7,279 bases of DNA from CADCVW01 sp035644935. GTDB taxonomy: Bacteria; Pseudomonadota; Alphaproteobacteria; Sphingomonadales; Sphingomonadaceae. The notes beneath the pieces were generated by a model. The model ran no database searches, was not told where the DNA came from, and saw only the letters and a list, made by a program, of their open reading frames with translations. Every line of letters starts with the position of its first letter. Within the stretch, counting starts at the first letter, position 1. The position numbers and the translations under genes are program-made. The stretch spans positions 1 through 7,279 of the forward strand of contig DASQNO010000016.1 in assembly GCA_035644935.1 (NCBI GenBank), given 5' to 3'. Positions 5,294 through 7,279 of the stretch are shown here, piece by piece.

Positions 5294-6727
5294 ATGCGCG
5301 ACGCCCTGCAATTCTACATCGGCGGCCAATGGGCTGACCCCACGCAAGCCTCGTCCATCGAGGTCATCAATCCCGCGACCGAGCAGCCGGCGGGGCGTGT
5401 AAGCATGGGAAGCTCCGCGGATGTGGACACCGCCGTGGCGGCCGCGCGTGCTGCGTTCGATAGCTACTCGCAGACAAGCCGGGAGGAGCGCATCGCGCTT
5501 CTCGAGCGGATCTCCGGCGAATACCAGAAGCGCTACGCCGACATAGCGGCGGCGATCACAGAGGAGATGGGCGCCCCCGCCGCCTTGTCGAATCAAGCGC
5601 AGGCCGCGGTTGGGATCGCGCACCTGCAGGCGGCGATTGGCGTTTTAAAGCAGTTTCCCTTCGAGGAGCCGCGCGGCACGACGTTGATCCGTAAAGAGCC
5701 GATCGGCGTATGCGGGCTGATCACGCCGTGGAACTGGCCCGTCAATCAGGTCGTCACCAAGGTCTTTCCGGCGCTCGCGGTCGGCTGCACGATGGTGCTC
5801 AAACCATCGGAGGTTGCACCCTTTTCGGCGATCATCCTCGCCGAGGTGCTCGATGCGGCTGGCGTCCCGGCCGGTGTTTTCAACCTGGTCAACGGCGAGG
5901 GACCGATCGTGGGCGCCGCGATCGCTTCGCATCCGGACGTTGACATGGTTTCCTTCACCGGATCGACGCGCGGCGGAATTGCGGTTGCGAAGGCCGCGGC
6001 GGACACGGTCAAGCGCGTGCACCAGGAACTTGGCGGCAAGTCCCCCAATATCATCCTCGACGACGCGGATCTTGCGCAAGCAGTGACGGGCGCGATGCGC
6101 GGGCTGCTGATGAACTCGGGCCAATCGTGCAATGCCCCGACGCGTCTTCTCGTGCCGCACGATCGGATGGATGAGGTGAAGGCGATCAGCAAGGCGGTGG
6201 CCGAAGCCACGAAGGTAGGCGATCCGAACGGCGACGCACATATCGGTCCCGTTGCTTCCGAGGCGCAGTGGAAGAAGGTCCAGTCGCTCATCGAGAAGGG
6301 GCTGTCCGAAGGTGCGACCCTGGTTGCGGGAGGGCCGGGCCGGCCGGAGGGACTGGAGCGTGGCTTCTACGTGAAGCCGACCGTCTTCGCCGACGTGACC
6401 AATGACATGGTCATCGCGCGCGAGGAAATCTTCGGCCCTGTGGCGGTCATCCTGGGCTATTCCGATGAGGACGAGGCGGTTCGGATCGCCAACGACACAC
6501 CCTACGGACTTGCCGCTTATGTGCAATCCGCCGATCTCGTGCGGGCGACGCGAATCGCGTCGCGGCTGCGTGCGGGGCAGGTAACCATCAACGGCGCCGG
6601 CCTCGATTTCATGGCTCCTTTCGGCGGCTACAAGCAGTCGGGCAATGGCCGCGAGTGGGGCGACCATGCCTTTGCCGAGTTCCTCGAAGTGAAGGCGGTG
6701 TTGGGCGGTGTTGCGGCTGCGGCTTAG
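5294..6727 (+). CDS. NAD(P)-dependent aldehyde dehydrogenase, CddD-like branch
   Basis: A full-length 477-residue cytosolic enzyme that oxidises an aldehyde to a carboxylic acid. All key ALDH elements are present: TPWNWP with the oxyanion-stabilising Asn147; LKPSEVAP with Lys170 and Glu173 in the cofactor site (Glu here usually goes with NAD preference); the FTGSTRGG loop (221-228); ELGGKSP with general base Glu245; NSGQSCNAPTR with nucleophile Cys279; EEIFGPV with Glu378 and Phe380 contacting the nicotinamide ribose; and the C-terminal PFGGYKQSGNGRE. The N-terminus (FYIGGQWADP, INPATEQPAGRV) and the SFPFEE-like segment (QFPFEEP) resemble the branch that contains the Rhodococcus 6-oxolauric acid (cyclododecanone pathway) dehydrogenase CddD. 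Many members are uncharacterised, so the substrate cannot be assigned. ATG 5294 has AAGGAG at 5282-5287, six bases upstream. It is 22 bases after the GntR gene, so the two probably form one transcript, and its stop is 8 bases from the convergent ThDP-enzyme stop. Confidence 0.96.
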   Translation: MRDALQFYIGGQWADPTQASSIEVINPATEQPAGRVSMGSSADVDTAVAAARAAFDSYSQTSREERIALLERISGEYQKRYADIAAAITEEMGAPAALSNQAQAAVGIAHLQAAIGVLKQFPFEEPRGTTLIRKEPIGVCGLITPWNWPVNQVVTKVFPALAVGCTMVLKPSEVAPFSAIILAEVLDAAGVPAGVFNLVNGEGPIVGAAIASHPDVDMVSFTGSTRGGIAVAKAAADTVKRVHQELGGKSPNIILDDADLAQAVTGAMRGLLMNSGQSCNAPTRLLVPHDRMDEVKAISKAVAEATKVGDPNGDAHIGPVASEAQWKKVQSLIEKGLSEGATLVAGGPGRPEGLERGFYVKPTVFADVTNDMVIAREEIFGPVAVILGYSDEDEAVRIANDTPYGLAAYVQSADLVRATRIASRLRAGQVTINGAGLDFMAPFGGYKQSGNGREWGDHAFAEFLEVKAVLGGVAAAA

Positions 6728-6735
6728 AAAAGCCC

Positions 6736-7279
6736 TCAGTCGAGCCGCACCTCGATAAGCTGCGGCCCGGCGCCCGGCCGCAGCGCGTCGCGAAATTGCC
6801 GGACGAACATGGCCGTGTCGGTGGCGCACACCGCGGGCACTCCCATGCCTTCCGCCAGCTTGACAAAATCCAGCTCGGGCCTGTCCAGTGTGAACTGCTC
6901 CATTGCCGCGCTGCCGACCGGGCTGGCGCCGGTCAGCCGCTCATATTCGGCGGCAAGGATCGCATAGCGCCGGTTGCTGAAGATCACCGTCACGACGTCC
7001 AGCGCTTCGCGCGCCTGCGTCCAGAGCGCCTGCAGCGTGTACATGGCGCTGCCGTCGGCCTGAAGGCTGATCACCTTGCGCCCCGGGCACGCCACAGCAG
7101 CGCCGGTGGCGAGCGGAAGACCCTGGCCGATCGCGCCACCCGTCAGTGTCAGCCAGTCGTGATGCGGCGCGGCGGCACAGAGCGCGTAGGCGGGCCCGCC
7201 CGACGTGTTCGCCTCGTCGATGACAATGGCGCCTTCAGGCAGAAGCGCGGCGACGACCGCCCCGACCGCCGACGCGTTG
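6736..7279 (-). CDS. ThDP-dependent enzyme, acetolactate synthase large subunit-like (C-terminal 180 residues; 5' end outside window)
   Basis: The frame is open from the right edge to TGA 6738-6736, giving 180 residues of the C-terminal part, the thiamine-diphosphate-binding PP domain. It shows DEANTSGG near the start, then LTLTGGAIGQGLPLATGAAV, the ThDP/Mg motif ADGSAMYTLQALWTQAREAL, and VIFSNRRYAIL about 25 residues after the motif start, the D-G-(about 25)-N arrangement that binds the Mg-diphosphate. GDG is ADG here, and NN is NR; this is how I recall the acetolactate-synthase-like (IlvX-type) and benzoylformate-decarboxylase-like branch, and it differs from true biosynthetic IlvB. The C-terminus is complete (QLIEVRLD). 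Members act on 2-oxo acids by C-C bond cleavage or ligation. In this setting a decarboxylase that makes an aldehyde for the adjacent dehydrogenase is an attractive guess. No in-window start is claimed; a GTG at 7095 is internal. Substrate and symbol are left open because the N-terminal and FAD-like domains are not visible. Confidence 0.9.
   Translation of the reverse strand, partial: NASAVGAVVAALLPEGAIVIDEANTSGGPAYALCAAAPHHDWLTLTGGAIGQGLPLATGAAVACPGRKVISLQADGSAMYTLQALWTQAREALDVVTVIFSNRRYAILAAEYERLTGASPVGSAAMEQFTLDRPELDFVKLAEGMGVPAVCATDTAMFVRQFRDALRPGAGPQLIEVRLD

Noticed and set aside
6721..6734. Hairpin GGCTT/AAGCC as terminator of the dehydrogenase
   Set aside because: The stem is only five bases, it overlaps the stop codon, and no T-run follows on either strand.
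5645..6829. 394-residue - strand open frame opposite the aldehyde dehydrogenase
   Set aside because: It is the antisense shadow of a fully motif-complete ALDH gene. Its product is rich in Arg and His without any domain pattern, as expected for an opposite frame of high-GC coding DNA.

Overview
The window is GC-rich, densely coded DNA that most resembles an alphaproteobacterium of the sphingomonad group. This is inferred from the protein families and their style (Spinster-like MFS porter, DUF1254/DUF1214 lipoprotein, acetolactate-synthase-like ThDP enzyme, aromatic C-terminus of an autotransporter barrel). No 16S rRNA or other marker is present to confirm it.

Left third (1-1713): the 3' end of an outer-membrane beta-barrel (autotransporter-type) gene on the + strand. 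It is followed by about 970 bases of sparse sequence holding one probable small gene on the - strand (941-579), and then an unrecognised 141-residue gene on the + strand (1233-1658). This part looks like accessory or weakly conserved spacer next to the cluster.

Middle and right (1714-7279): a compact catabolic-looking cluster. Two - strand genes form one unit, a DUF1254/DUF1214 lipoprotein (4361-3012) overlapping an MFS transporter (3015-1714) by an ATGA stop/start. Divergently on the + strand lie a FadR-subfamily GntR regulator (4501-5271) and, 22 bases on, an NAD-type aldehyde dehydrogenase (5294-6727). The 3' end of a ThDP-dependent acetolactate-synthase-like enzyme (6736 to the right edge, - strand) converges on the dehydrogenase with 8 bases between the stops.

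The 133-base divergent gap holds a perfect 12-base palindrome, ATTGTCGACAAT, of the TTGT-N2-ACAA type bound by FCD-domain GntR proteins. The simplest model is that the regulator binds it and controls both its own operon (regulator plus dehydrogenase) and the lipoprotein/MFS pair. A plausible but unproven job for the cluster is uptake of an organic acid or hydrophobic compound (MFS, with help from the envelope lipoprotein), cleavage or decarboxylation of a 2-oxo acid by the ThDP enzyme, and oxidation of the resulting aldehyde by the dehydrogenase. The substrate cannot be read from the sequence.

I found no CRISPR array, RNA gene, insertion sequence, phage or defence system. The most notable points are the FCD regulator that seems to have lost most of its metal ligands, its candidate operator, and the coupled lipoprotein/transporter pair. 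I see no clear new system.
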